64,000 nucleotides of DNA from contig OZ034967.1 in assembly GCA_964030785.1 (NCBI GenBank), positions 65,296,742 through 65,360,741 of the forward strand. The letters run 5' to 3'. The notes beneath the pieces are model-generated. The model did not search any database. It saw nothing but the letters and a program-made list of their open reading frames with translations, and was not told where the DNA came from. This DNA comes from Siderastrea siderea. Its lineage: Eukaryota; Cnidaria; Anthozoa; Scleractinia; Rhizangiidae. Positions 1 to 11,340 of the stretch are shown piece after piece. Numbering within the stretch: position 1 is the first letter of the stretch; each line of letters begins with the position of its first letter. The translations under genes and the position numbers were made by a program.

Positions 1-3000
1 TCGAAAAATTGAAAACTGAATCGTTAAAATACCTAGCAGCATTTATTATACAACTGGATGGTATAATTTGAGTGCAGATGGATGATGCTGCCTGGGCCCG
101 AGTGTCGTTACGTAACAATGTTTGAAGATGCCTTCTGATCGCCTTTGCTTTGTGTCAACAACATGAACACGAGGTGATGAAAATATTATTTTAATAGCGG
201 GAGGCACGTACACTCTCCAAAATAGATCCTCTGTGGCTGCCTACGACACCGATGGGAGGAATTTATTAATGCATCTCCATCTGGGCGTTCCCGTAACTCA
301 GCGAGTTATCAATTCCTCCTCGGAAATAACGACTAAAAGAGGATATTTACAGTTTGGCTGGCGAAGGTAACGTACTGGAGCAAACCTTCGATTACGCAAC
401 GACATCTGACAAACTCTAAGCATTGCCAGAAAAGATAAATAAATAATTAATAATTTATGAATTTGTACAGCGCATTTTCCATGACGTAATGATCGAATGC
501 GCTTTACAATCTAAAAAATTAATAATATAGAATGAAAAGAAAAGAAATAAGAATACATAAAACAACATTGTGAATTAATTAGGAAAGGCTAACTTCAATA
601 AATGAGTTTTAAGAAGAACTGACAGTTCTTCCATTTCTAAGAATTCGCTTTGTAAAGTCACTTTGTAAAAGAAAAAAAGGAAAAAAAAAAAAATGAAAAA
701 AAAAAACACAAACAAACAAACCTTAAATTATATAAATGAAAAAAAAACGCTCTGCCATAGAAATTTTTGCATGAGGAAGAAACCAAAGGGTTGAATTTTA
801 TTCAATCACGTGGAAGCGTGGAAGCTGACAGAGACAAATTGGTACGAACAGCGTACAAGTACTTCCAGATTTGCATGATATTTGCTTTTACTGCATGTGA
901 AAACGGAGTCTAACTACCGCTCAAAACGAACACTATTTTTCCGAGACGAAGACTTTGCTAAATTTTATTTTTGCTAAAGTTACTCGTGTGGGATAAGTCG
1001 AACGATCGATAATTCAGTACCATAAGTGAATTACATCATTAATAAACTTGTTTTTCTCTCAAAATGAAAACAAATATTGTCCTCAGGCGAGTACACGACA
1101 GATTAAGGTTAAGTAGGCGCAACCCACTTCCCTTTAACTCAATAATATTTTTACCAAAGTTCGTAGAGAGGCAGTATTTTTAATTAATCGTTTTAGGTAC
1201 GCTTTATTTATTTGTAAATTGTTAGCACGTGTATCGAAAAACAAGAAGCAGATAAGTTGGGATATTACGTAATACTTGGTGACTGCCCATATTTTTGACC
1301 ATACTTAAATAACAAGGAAAGCCCCTATCGATGTTACCTTATAACGTTTGGTCGCAAAGGCCGATTTTCATTCAGCAATCGTATTCGTCTGTATTTAATT
1401 TCTGCAGCATCCTCTACAAGTCTTACACAAGCTTAGTCATATCTGTTTCTCTGTGATTTAATTTCATACTCACTTCAGCAATTTGCTCTTTGATTTGCTG
1501 ATCTAAACCGAGAGTGATATAAAGTATGATTTTTTTTCAATCTAAGAAAAAAAAAGGAAGGTTTTAATTTATCAAAATTTATTCCGCCATATTGCATTAC
1601 ACAAATTAAGAAAATTAAGAAAATAATATTATACTGCCTGCCCTACTGCCCAGGCCTTACTGCTGTCCGCTGATATAAACGCATTTTAAATAAACTTGCC
1701 TTTACGCTACGAAGTCCAAGTTAAAATCAAAAGGGATAAATGTTTATTTCTGAATATTTTTTATTACTCCGAACTTCTAAACCTTGCTTGATTATGAACC
1801 GGAGGCATATTGTCACTTGTTACTTGATCAAGTTTCTTTTAAAAACACCCATACGTACCTAAATTTGCTTAAAACGTTCCCTTGAGTTTTCTTTCCTTTT
1901 TATTGAAAAAATTTAGACTTTTCCTCAATGTTGTTATTTTTGCCATTGTTACTTATTTATGTCAAAATGTCATCGTTTGTTTCTATGTATATATCCCAAA
2001 ACTTATGCGTCTTTTTAAACACAGCTGTATTCACAGCGCTAAGTTCACTGCTAAAATTTTATGCCTTTGTATTTTGGTTGTTAGTAGAGATGTTTACCCC
2101 CTCCCCCCTCCCCCCTCCCCCCTCCCTCCCCGATAGCTTGACTATGAGAATACTTTCATGATATAAAGAGGAATCTTTTATGAAATTCTGCAGGACGTTC
2201 GTGTCTGCAGTTGATTCTTTTTTAATCAGAACATTTAAATAAATCATGAGATTTACAGGTACGCTTTTGTTAATTTGGTGACAGTAATTACCCACGCAAA
2301 AGTATTGAAAAGAGAACCAATGGAATTATGTGCCCGAATTTCCATGCGACCAATTAAGCTGACATTGGCAAAATATTTCTTTTGAACCTGTCATCGAAAA
2401 TATATTGAAACTTTTCAAACAGCGCGCGTTAATTATTTTTTTCTGGGTATTTCAAGTTGCTTTAAGGTTATTACGTCCAGGCGTTTGAAATTCTGAATCA
2501 GACATTACATATTATATCACGTATTTTTTTTTTCTGAAAAAGGTAGTTTTCTACCTCAAAGCAAAATTTTATCTAAGTGCATCACACGGTTTTAAATTTA
2601 GATTTAGGAATTGCAAATACAACTTATATTCCTTTTAGTAGGTTTTTCAAACCACTGCAGTGTTTCATCGAATAATAATCGAGGATGGAAAATACTTTGA
2701 AAGTGTGTTATATCAGCAGTTCTGCTGATGCTAACAATAAAATAGCCACGCCAATAATTACACTGTACCCTGTGAATTGACACAGAAGGTGTGCAGCTGT
2801 GATGAGTTTTGAGCTTGAAAGGCGATCATTAGAAATATAATGCAGTCTCCGCAATGGTGTACAATATTTTGGCGAGAATCCGCTTTTTAGAAAAAGTGGT
2901 TGTCCACTGGTTTTTATCCAAAAAACACCAGTTTTCTCTGATATCGATGATGGAAAACAAACTGATCGACCACCATTCAATGAATAAATTTAAGTTCTAA

Positions 3001-4857
3001 ACAACCCTGTTAATGTGGATGGATGAATCGATTTGCAATGCAGTAAAGTTATCAGTTAATATGACCATATATTGCGATTCGACTTGCTATAACGGTGGTA
3101 GAGTTGTTAAACTTTATAATATCGCTAGAATAAAAATTACAAGAAAATTTCATCGGGTAATTTGGTGTGCGTCACAAATTAAACATGTTTTTTTTCTTTC
3201 TTTCTTTTTTCTTTTTTGACGCGACAAAATCTATTCATTTGAAAAGCGACAAGAGGACATACAGCATATATCTACGTCTTAAGAACATACCTTTCATGTT
3301 CAGTAGTCAAAACAGTTGATATTTATGCCTGTGCGTTTGATATCAGACCTTAGTCACCAAACGGTATTGAGTGGCTACCTGAGAATCGCGTGGTTGTGTT
3401 CGTTTGACGTGACAACCACTTCAATTATATTTGTCCTCATCGGCACAGTTTGACATCAAGCCGTCATATATTTCATGAGCCAGTGTCGCCATTGATAATA
3501 ATTGCTTTCACTTCAAAGGCGTCATTCTTTTCTTATAACAGTGAACGTGGTCAATTAAAAATCATGCGGTCATTTCCAATTCTGTTCACGAGAGATTCGC
3601 ATGCTGAGTTAAGGAGAGTAAATACCGTACCACGCCAATTTTTCGAATCATGACTCTAATTTGAGGTTTTTCCCGAAAATGTTGGAAGTAGCTAGCATTC
3701 TGAAATAAAGTTTTGAAGAAATCTAGACACGCTTACGACTGCGGAGCTTCTTACTCCCTGTCATATCTTCAAAATGTTAATATTTTAGAAGAGAGAAGAG
3801 GGTAGAACAACGACAAAAAGAAGAAGAAAGAAAAAAGAAGGGGAAAAGAAACGAGTGATGAAGACTGTCACTGCTCGTCACAAAGGAAATGAGCTTTCTT
3901 AATTCGGGGAAGAACCGCCACACCTACGTGTCGAAAAAGCCTTATTTGTACAAATATAATCAAGGATGTTTACTTCTTCTTTTCCTAAGCCTATGCATGT
4001 AAGCACGCAACATTCAGTTCCCCTTGTTCATTTTTTACTTCGTCACTGGCCTTGTTTTTGGAGGCGGGTGATGGGGGGGAGGGGGAGGTTGACAAGAGAT
4101 ATGGACACACATGATCACGCGGAATTGAGTTTTCTGCATGGCACTCTTCGGTCAGTGTTACCTCACGCTTGTTTACATGGCTTATGAATTCCTGATCTAT
4201 TATATATTACAGACGTTCTTAGAAGTTCTTTTGTCTTAGCCATCCCATTTCTCGCTTTGCTCTGTCCTGTGCTCTATCCCCAAATATAGAGTCAGTTCAC
4301 AGGCAATATTTAAGGGGATAATTTAAGAAAAGTATGGACTGCGAGAAGCCGTCGTTTTTGTCAGATCCTTCGCGCGTATGGAAATGTATAAATTATTCAA
4401 GTCGGCGGTAAAATAAAACAATTGGAGAAGAAGAGCCGAAATGAAGAAACTGTCTCGTGCATATGTTTAATATTAACTTGAAAGTTTGTTCTATTAGCGC
4501 AGAAAAAATCCAAAATTTCCTATTCCAGTGCTTATAGAAGAAAAGGAGAAGAAAGAGACCGCCCACAGTCTAGGATAAATAACGCCACATCGGCCCCAAC
4601 CCTGCCCGACCCCTGATGTTTGACCCACGAAAGTCGCCTTATCGTTTGAAAAATTCACTTTTTTGGCATAATAGTTAAAACAATTTCTAAATCGAAAACA
4701 TTTACGCTCAATGATGCATTGCATGGGAATGGCCATTAGCTGGAGCCCATTAAAAGGAGCTTTCATCTCCCATACAAACCCTTTGAGTCAACCTTCGCGC
4801 GTATCTAGTTATTTTTAGAACGCCGCGGGGTGCTCGCGTTCACGCGCACTGTTTAGA
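1..4857. other. AT-rich gene-free stretch
   Basis: I find no exon-like reading frame here with a credible ATG and splice sites. The open frames are short, mostly begin at non-ATG codons and have compositions typical of AT-rich noncoding DNA. A pure pyrimidine tract lies at 2096-2131 and purine-rich tracts near 660-720 and 3790-3850. A regulatory role for the gene at 4858 is possible, but no promoter element is clear enough to call. Confidence 0.5.
2096..2131. repeat. CCCCCT-rich pyrimidine tract
   Basis: Thirty-six bases of almost pure C with single T every six or so bases, in otherwise AT-rich DNA. It is a simple repeat that could adopt G-rich secondary structure on the opposite strand. Confidence 0.85.
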
Positions 4858-5565
4858 ATGCCTAATCAAAATAAAGTCATTGTCGTACGTCACACGTCGG
4901 AGATCTCAATATTCACAGTGAAAATCACAACAGTGGCGGATAGCTTGGAAGAGTCTTCGAGTGATGGACTTTGCCAAAGTTCAGATTTTTTCGATGTTCC
5001 TTCACCGGAAATTAGTATGTGTTCCGAAAGCATTAGTAAGGAGGAAAGTGTCCCACAAACATCTAGTCAAGGGAAAGGAAAAGCGAAGGCAAAAAGAGCC
5101 AAAACAACGGATGCCGATGCATCTACCGGTAAGCGGGTCGCTAAGAGAACGCCGCGAACAAAGACACAGAGAGCAAATTCATCCTTGAATGACGAAGAAA
5201 TGGACGACCTTACATCACGGATCTTCTCACCAGAAGAAGCAACCAGAGTGCAAGAACACCTTAGAGAAACGCTACTAAACGATGCAAGAATCAAGGATGA
5301 GCGAAAACGGTTTGCTGAACATCTATTGTGCGATGCCGAAAAGCAAAATTTTCAACTGCTGTTGACTGGATTTTGTCGAAAGTTTTCTTCCCTGGCGGCG
5401 GAATCATTTAAGAATAACATTCCATCTTACAGAAAAGCAGGGTTCTCAATGTTCTTAACGGGCTCCTGCCATCAGATGCCCTTTTTTTTTCCTAATTTAA
5501 ATTTAACTTTTGATTGGTCCCTTGTTAGCCGGCTACGTTATTATTTTTATTTTTCGTTTGCTTGA
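4858..5565 (+). CDS. Hypothetical basic, Ser-rich protein (235 aa ORF)
   Basis: I do not recognise the family. This is the longest open frame outside the spliced genes and it starts at an ATG with A at -3. Residues about 25-70 are Ser/Glu-rich and acidic. Residues about 72-105 are rich in Lys, Arg, Ala and Thr with clustered basic residues like a nuclear localisation signal. Residues about 110-175 are charged and probably helical, which may form the folded part. The last 45 residues become Phe/Leu-rich and look like read-through into noncoding DNA, so the true coding end may be a splice donor before about 5440. The make-up suggests a nuclear or DNA-binding protein, or an accessory protein of a mobile element; that is inference. 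It could also be a single exon of a larger gene whose other exons I cannot find. Confidence 0.45.
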   Translation: MPNQNKVIVVRHTSEISIFTVKITTVADSLEESSSDGLCQSSDFFDVPSPEISMCSESISKEESVPQTSSQGKGKAKAKRAKTTDADASTGKRVAKRTPRTKTQRANSSLNDEEMDDLTSRIFSPEEATRVQEHLRETLLNDARIKDERKRFAEHLLCDAEKQNFQLLLTGFCRKFSSLAAESFKNNIPSYRKAGFSMFLTGSCHQMPFFFPNLNLTFDWSLVSRLRYYFYFSFA

Positions 5566-7871
5566 TTTTTTTCTTTTGGCTCTTACAAGCGATGTTTTTG
5601 CGAGTGTCTTTGCTTTGAATAAGGCTGCATACTATCTGTTAGCTTTAAAAAAATTGCTATTTCCGTATTTCACCCTTTGAATATTTTGCGGGCGTTCGAC
5701 GGCATACTTTTTAATATACAGTAATTTTCCCCTATCCCAATAAATAACTGGAAAATAAATACAAAGTTTAATGTAACACGGAGCAAATTACTGTACAACG
5801 GTAAATTACTGTACAATAGGGTTCCTGTATTGCAGTTCGAAGTATCGAGAAGGTTCAAGATACCACTTAGTAATTCAGTAACAATCATTACACGAGTACG
5901 CGTCGGATATATGAGGTGATGAATAACAGTTGTGACAAGAATGGATACGCCAAAATCAGGTGAGACACCGTATAAAGCTAACATGATGTAGTATATTCCT
6001 CATCGTTTGGAACCCTACCAAGCTGAGAACAGAACCCGACTTATTAGGCAGAGAACTGAAAGAACAGAGCTTTAGTTAGGCAAAGAATACCATTTGGGGT
6101 TTAGCATTGATCTTCCGTAGTAAGGGTTAAACACTGGTTTGAGTTAGCTTTCTATTACTGTTCTGGCAACGTTCTACAAAAACATGTTAAGAATTACGGT
6201 TCCTTGCTGATGCAGAAGATGTAGGTAGCGGTAACGACTCGGGTTCGATTCCGCGCTACGCTGACTTTCGTCATTCGTTTTCCTTAAACTGTGAAGTAAG
6301 ATCTCCCTCATGTAATTTTAAGGGAAAGAGATGACCTCATTCTGAGCTACACATTCTAGTTACAACCGATAAATAACACGTCACGTTGGTTACATATCCA
6401 ACAAGCGCGAGTGGAATAATTTGTTTTATTAAATACTTGACTTCGGTGATCGTTGCTGGATGTTTTTGCCATATTTTTGGACAAAACATTTGTTTCGTGG
6501 CGAAAACTTTGAACGCCGCGGCAGCTGACAGGGCATCCATTTTCCTTATAAGGTGAAAAACAGGGCTATTCGCTGATAACCGTGTTTGTGGTAAACCATC
6601 AGAAAGCCAGATGTCCAATATTGACCCGATAATTAAGAACTTAATATTAATAATAAATTAGCAATATGCAAGGGGTAATGGGTTTCTGTACGAAAGTGAG
6701 TGGTTTGAGATATTTAGGGACGACCATGTAAGCAAAATAATTTGAAATGCCCATTTATATTTTTCTTTCTCATATTGTTCCATATTGCCCAACAATTTAG
6801 TGAACGAAATCCTATCCCCACATACTGAGCTGCCACCGCCTTTCTAGGTCTTATTTGAGCTTATTTTGCACTCTAAAGCTAGGTCACATTTTTGCCCCAC
6901 CGAAAACAAAGTAACTTTGAGTTGATGTTTTACGATTAAATCCAAACTTTTGAGAGGATTAAAGTCTTCCGAAGAGATTGGGTGATTGGCTGCCCTGAGT
7001 GCTGAGTAAACTGCTGTATAACGGTATTCTTGGGAAAGGCTGGTTTCTGTTTGAAATTGTGAGAGGTTCTATTGAAATGGGGTTCTGTTAGAGAATGTGA
7101 TAAGGTTCGGGATCAGCAGTAAGAAATTTATGTTCAACAGGATCCAATGGAAACGGGTTGCAATAGCGGTAGGTTCGAGAAAGCATGGGTCTAACTCTAA
7201 ACTCAAAGGTCGGGAGAGAATTAGGATATCAAGCTTTAATTCTCTCTTATGGTTGACAACGACACAAACTAAGATGTGCTCCCCGGCTACAACATTTTGA
7301 ATGATTTGTGTAGTTGGTTAGGTTCTCAAAAGCCGTTCCCCTATGTTATCAGTTAGAAATTTAGTTTTGGTTACTTTGCTACTTTACATTCTGCCTAGCA
7401 CGGCAGAACGTACCAGGACACTCACCCCCCAAACTTGAGGTTTAAGGTTATGCATGATAAATAAATTAATAAAATTCTAGATTACTTGTCAAAAATCAAT
7501 TAAAGAAGAGTTAAAGGTATCCAATTAATGATAATAACCGTTTCAAAACTTACTTTAGTTATAAAGATGTGGAGGATTAGGACAAAAGTCAAGTTCATGT
7601 GTAAGATGCATATTACACGGTAGAATGCCTTGTTTACTTTCTTTAACTCGCCTTGACTCACCCCATAAAGGTCTTTAAAAACTTTTCTCCAGGGTGGAGC
7701 GAAAGGAATGTTTTTATTTTGAAAAAAAGAACAAGAAAAACGAACTTGATAACAATTACAAACAGTATTTGAATTGAACGAATTAAAATGAGCCATTCCT
7801 TATGCCCTGCATGTGGCACTTCAACCATGAATAAAATTTTCAGTCTAATTGTTTTTAATTCAGATTTCAGA
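5566..7871. other. Intergenic, no supported gene
   Basis: AT-rich DNA with no splice-consistent reading frame except the weak minus-strand candidate listed at 6337-6540. A short run near 6220-6255 resembles a tRNA B box but lacks a cloverleaf. Confidence 0.45.
6337..6540 (-). CDS. Candidate small membrane-protein ORF
   Basis: An ATG at 6540 on the minus strand opens a 67-codon frame. It has an Ala-rich start, a Lys-containing middle and one clear hydrophobic stretch of about 20 residues (around residues 39-59) that could cross a membrane, followed by a short tail and a TGA stop. A pyrimidine run ending in AAG just upstream could be a splice acceptor. I do not recognise it. It is short and alone, so it may be chance; codon use is only mildly gene-like. 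Confidence 0.2.
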   Translation of the reverse strand: MDALSAAAAFKVFATKQMFCPKIWQKHPATITEVKYLIKQIIPLALVGYVTNVTCYLSVVTRMCSSE

Positions 7872-8293
7872 ACAGGGTGTGGAAGGGTATTCTCGGGATC
7901 CGGGATTTGACCAAAATACGATGCGGGATTCGGGAAAACGAAAATATCTTGACGGGATTCGGGATTTGACTGCTACCAGGGAAGCGGGATTCACCAAAAT
8001 TTGGACAGGGGATGCGGGATTTTGTTGCCTGTCTGTCGGGAATTCGGGAAATTGTCACGACCCAAAAAACGTTATAGCGGCAAAAGCGAATCAACCAGGC
8101 GAGAGCAAAATATCAATCGAAAGGGCAAATCTGCATCTTAAATTTATTAGCTTTTGCAGAAATTAGTCTTTTTAATGTATTTTTGGGAAAGAAGAAACGA
8201 AATTCGGGATAGAGATGAAAAAAGTGCGGGATGCGGGATTCTCGTGAAAAAGGAGCGGGAATGCGGGATCAGGACCCCCCTTCCAGACCCTGT
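7872..8293. mobile_element. MITE rich in CGGGAT motifs
   Basis: The ends are inverted copies of ACAGGGTSTGGAAGGG and the element is flanked by a direct CAGA on each side (7868-7871 and 8294-8297), which fits a 4-bp target-site duplication. The 422-bp body is full of GGGATNCGGGAT-type words in its first 200 and last 100 bases. It has no coding capacity. It is a non-autonomous DNA element; the superfamily is not clear. Confidence 0.65.
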
Positions 8294-8299
8294 CAGAAC

Positions 8300-11045
8300 G
8301 CTAAGCCGAAAACATGATTTCCTACATCCTCTTTTAATTACCCTTTATTTCAAGCAATTAAAGCTGCGAATGTTCTGGAATTACTTTGCACCTCGTGCGA
8401 AAGCTGCATCTTTTTTTCCAAAAACTTACCGAGAGTCAGGAACGATAATCCAGAAAAAGAAATTTATGTGTTAGGGCGCCGCTGTAAATCAATATTGTTT
8501 TCTTTTTAGTTATGTTAGAAAAGAGCTGTACAGTGGTACTGTACAACTCTTACTGGAACAACATTTTAACGTTTCGCTGCTGTATTTCAGTTTCACAACA
8601 AATTAATTGCAACACAAGTTGTACGAAGAAAAACACATGCCCAGCGCAGCATACCCGGCAAAAATCATTGCCAAATTTTCCTTCCTTTTTTTCTCTAGTT
8701 AACTGACCGATAATCAAAACTGGGCTTTGCAAGTGGTTTGGTTGCATTTACGAAGAGAAATAATTCAAAAATATATCGCGAGTCGCAAAAGCCTTGACTT
8801 TTTCTTTCCGGCATTGACGTTTATTTTGTAATATTTGTGTGATAAATCTCAAAATTACAGCGGAACAAACGAAGTTATTTCGGCACGCTGTACTCGGTTA
8901 ATGTTGACAGATCGCCTGTGTTCGATTAATATCTGGTTTGAAGCTCATGAGAGGAACGTAATTTTCAAGTGGTCCGTAGCAATTAAAGACAATTAAATCT
9001 GTCTGAGTCTTCAGAAATCTAGAAATATTGATTATTCTTTATGAAATGCAGCCGGTAGCTCTTATCAAGAAAAAAAAACGACAGAGGGCACCTGTAAATA
9101 GACTATACAATGCTTTAAAAACATTCTATATAGATGATTTTTTCCCAATGTTTAGTATTTCTCAGAATTTCTTAGCATATCAGCTAGACTATACTCTCTA
9201 ATTTATCATTTTGCTTTATTTTACAATCTTAAAATTTTACAATGTATTCAATTTGTGATACGAAATTACGGATAAAGCCCTTTAGTGTGATCATTCAACT
9301 GACTGTGTTGGCTGTTTATCATTATGTGCAGGCTGGATCTAACTTTTGCGTCTGTATATAAAATCCTGTTTGATCATTCAAATCTAAACCCTTTAGCACT
9401 TACGGTTCTGGTGTTGCTTTTTGTTTCAAAATATTTTTTCAATACACATTGTGGGAATTTTCTTTCTTTCAAACCTTACTTGCGCGCCTTTGAGAGTAAA
9501 TGGTTTACGAAATCTTGCAGTGAAGATTTCAGCCAATCTTATGCGCGATATTTGTTATAGTTCTCAATTTTTACAAGATGTTTTGAAATACAAAGTGGTT
9601 GTTTCAGTTGTACTTAGCTACATGTTAGGTAAATCAAAATGAAAAAAACAATCGGTTCTGATTACAAGCGTTTTGCAACATAACTAAACAAAGTCGTGTT
9701 TCTTACTGTGCAGAAATGCCTTTGCGAGTAAAAGGAGCTACTGCAAACTAATGAGCGTGCACTAGGCTGACAATTGAGAACTAACTAAAAAAGAATTTTC
9801 AAGAGAAGAGGACAACATTCAAAGGCAAACGAAAAATTAAAAACAAAAAATCAGTTGAAACATTTTAACTAAACCCACTTTAGCCGGTTGCTTGAGACGG
9901 ATGAACTTAATATCAGTCTGCACTGCAAACAAAGCTTACCTTCTGATTTGGCAAAGATTTCCTTGCACGTTTTTGTTAAGCTCTTCAGTGATACGCTAGT
10001 GAGCTTTAATATATCTCGCGCAGTATCGTAAGCCAGATTTCACGAAAAACGTCGTGGAAGATACACCAAGTTGACTTATATTCCAATGACTTTTTGCTTC
10101 GCGTTCAACTAACGGCTGCTAGTAAACGATTTCAATACCTTTTCCGACATAAAGAGCAGAGATCCCCGACTTGTTTTACAAACAAAATCAAATCATTTTT
10201 GAGTCCTAAAGCCAAACGTTATATGCTCATGTGATATGTTATGTATGAGCGGCTATTTGAAGCAATAACCTGATGTTTATTCGCCAAAAATTGCCCCGCG
10301 GCATCGTTTTATGTTTTGGGCCAGTAGTATCATTGCAGGTCACGGAACGTAGTGTGGAAAATGCAGCTGCCATAGCAGAAAACCTATTTCTCCTGCGAAA
10401 AGCTCGGTACAAAGCACTGGCACATGGTTAGAAAAAAAGACGAGAAATTCACTTCCAAAGGGAAAAATATAACTTAACAGGCTGGAACAGCCTCCAGGCA
10501 CAAACGATATCTTTCTACTTAAATCTTATCTAGCGAATTTGCATTTAAAAATAAAATAAACAACATATCGGAATATGAAGGCATACGTTTAACCTTTTAT
10601 TTATACAGCACAGAATCCTTTATTCCTAAATTAATAACCAGATGAAAAAATGCGTACTTGTCGTGGTTCCTTTTATATAAATTTATTTTTGAGAAGTGGA
10701 TTTGAAACAATGATTATTTCTTTATTCAGTTCTAAAAATAGGAAAAAAATTTGATTCCTTATTTTATAGATTTGCACGGTACGTGTGCGGGGTCACAATT
10801 TTATTTCACCGAAATAGAATATTCTTGTAAAGTTTCTTTTCCAGGGTTGATATCTCAATCTCTAAGGGCCATTTTTTTTTTCAGTAACTGATTATGTTGA
10901 CCTGTTTATGTATTTGTACTGGTATAACCTCTTGTGTACTGAACTGTATTGGCCCAAAAAATGTTATACACATTACTAAATATCGCAAAAAGGCTGCGAG
11001 AAAAAAACAGGAAGATGGATAACAATTAAAAGCTTAAAAACTAGT
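8300..11045. other. Intergenic, nothing recognised
   Basis: AT-rich sequence with short frames only. I see no splice-consistent exon, tRNA or clear repeat. Confidence 0.4.
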
Positions 11046-11340
11046 TAAAGCAAGTAATATCACTGAGTACTTTACGTGCTTCAAGACACTCACTTGAAAA
11101 ATAAACCTCACTATCCAGTTAAATTGAAGAAACTAAAAAATGATACTGAACAAGACTACGTCAAGCGTTTTGAAATATTTGTTTCAACAAACTGAAGAAG
11201 TTTCTCACGCCCAGTCAACGACCTGTCGCCTCTGTGAATGTTCGCTGATCGTAATCTTTGTTTTCCATGATGTTTTCGTAGGTGTAGTAAACACATTTTA
11301 CGTTTTCCGGTATAGCTATATTTCAACACTAGTTACAGAA
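11046..11340. repeat. Dispersed direct repeat, copy 1
   Basis: About 295 bp that recur in the same orientation at 14358-14636. The best-conserved core is the block around 11200-11240, containing TTTCTCACGCCCAGTC and CTGTCGCCTCT. Neither strand gives a shared open frame, so I treat it as a noncoding interspersed or locally duplicated repeat. Confidence 0.6.

Noticed and set aside
6220..6255. Possible tRNA gene with a GGGTTCGATTCC B box
   Set aside because: No A box at the right spacing and no acceptor or anticodon stem can be drawn.
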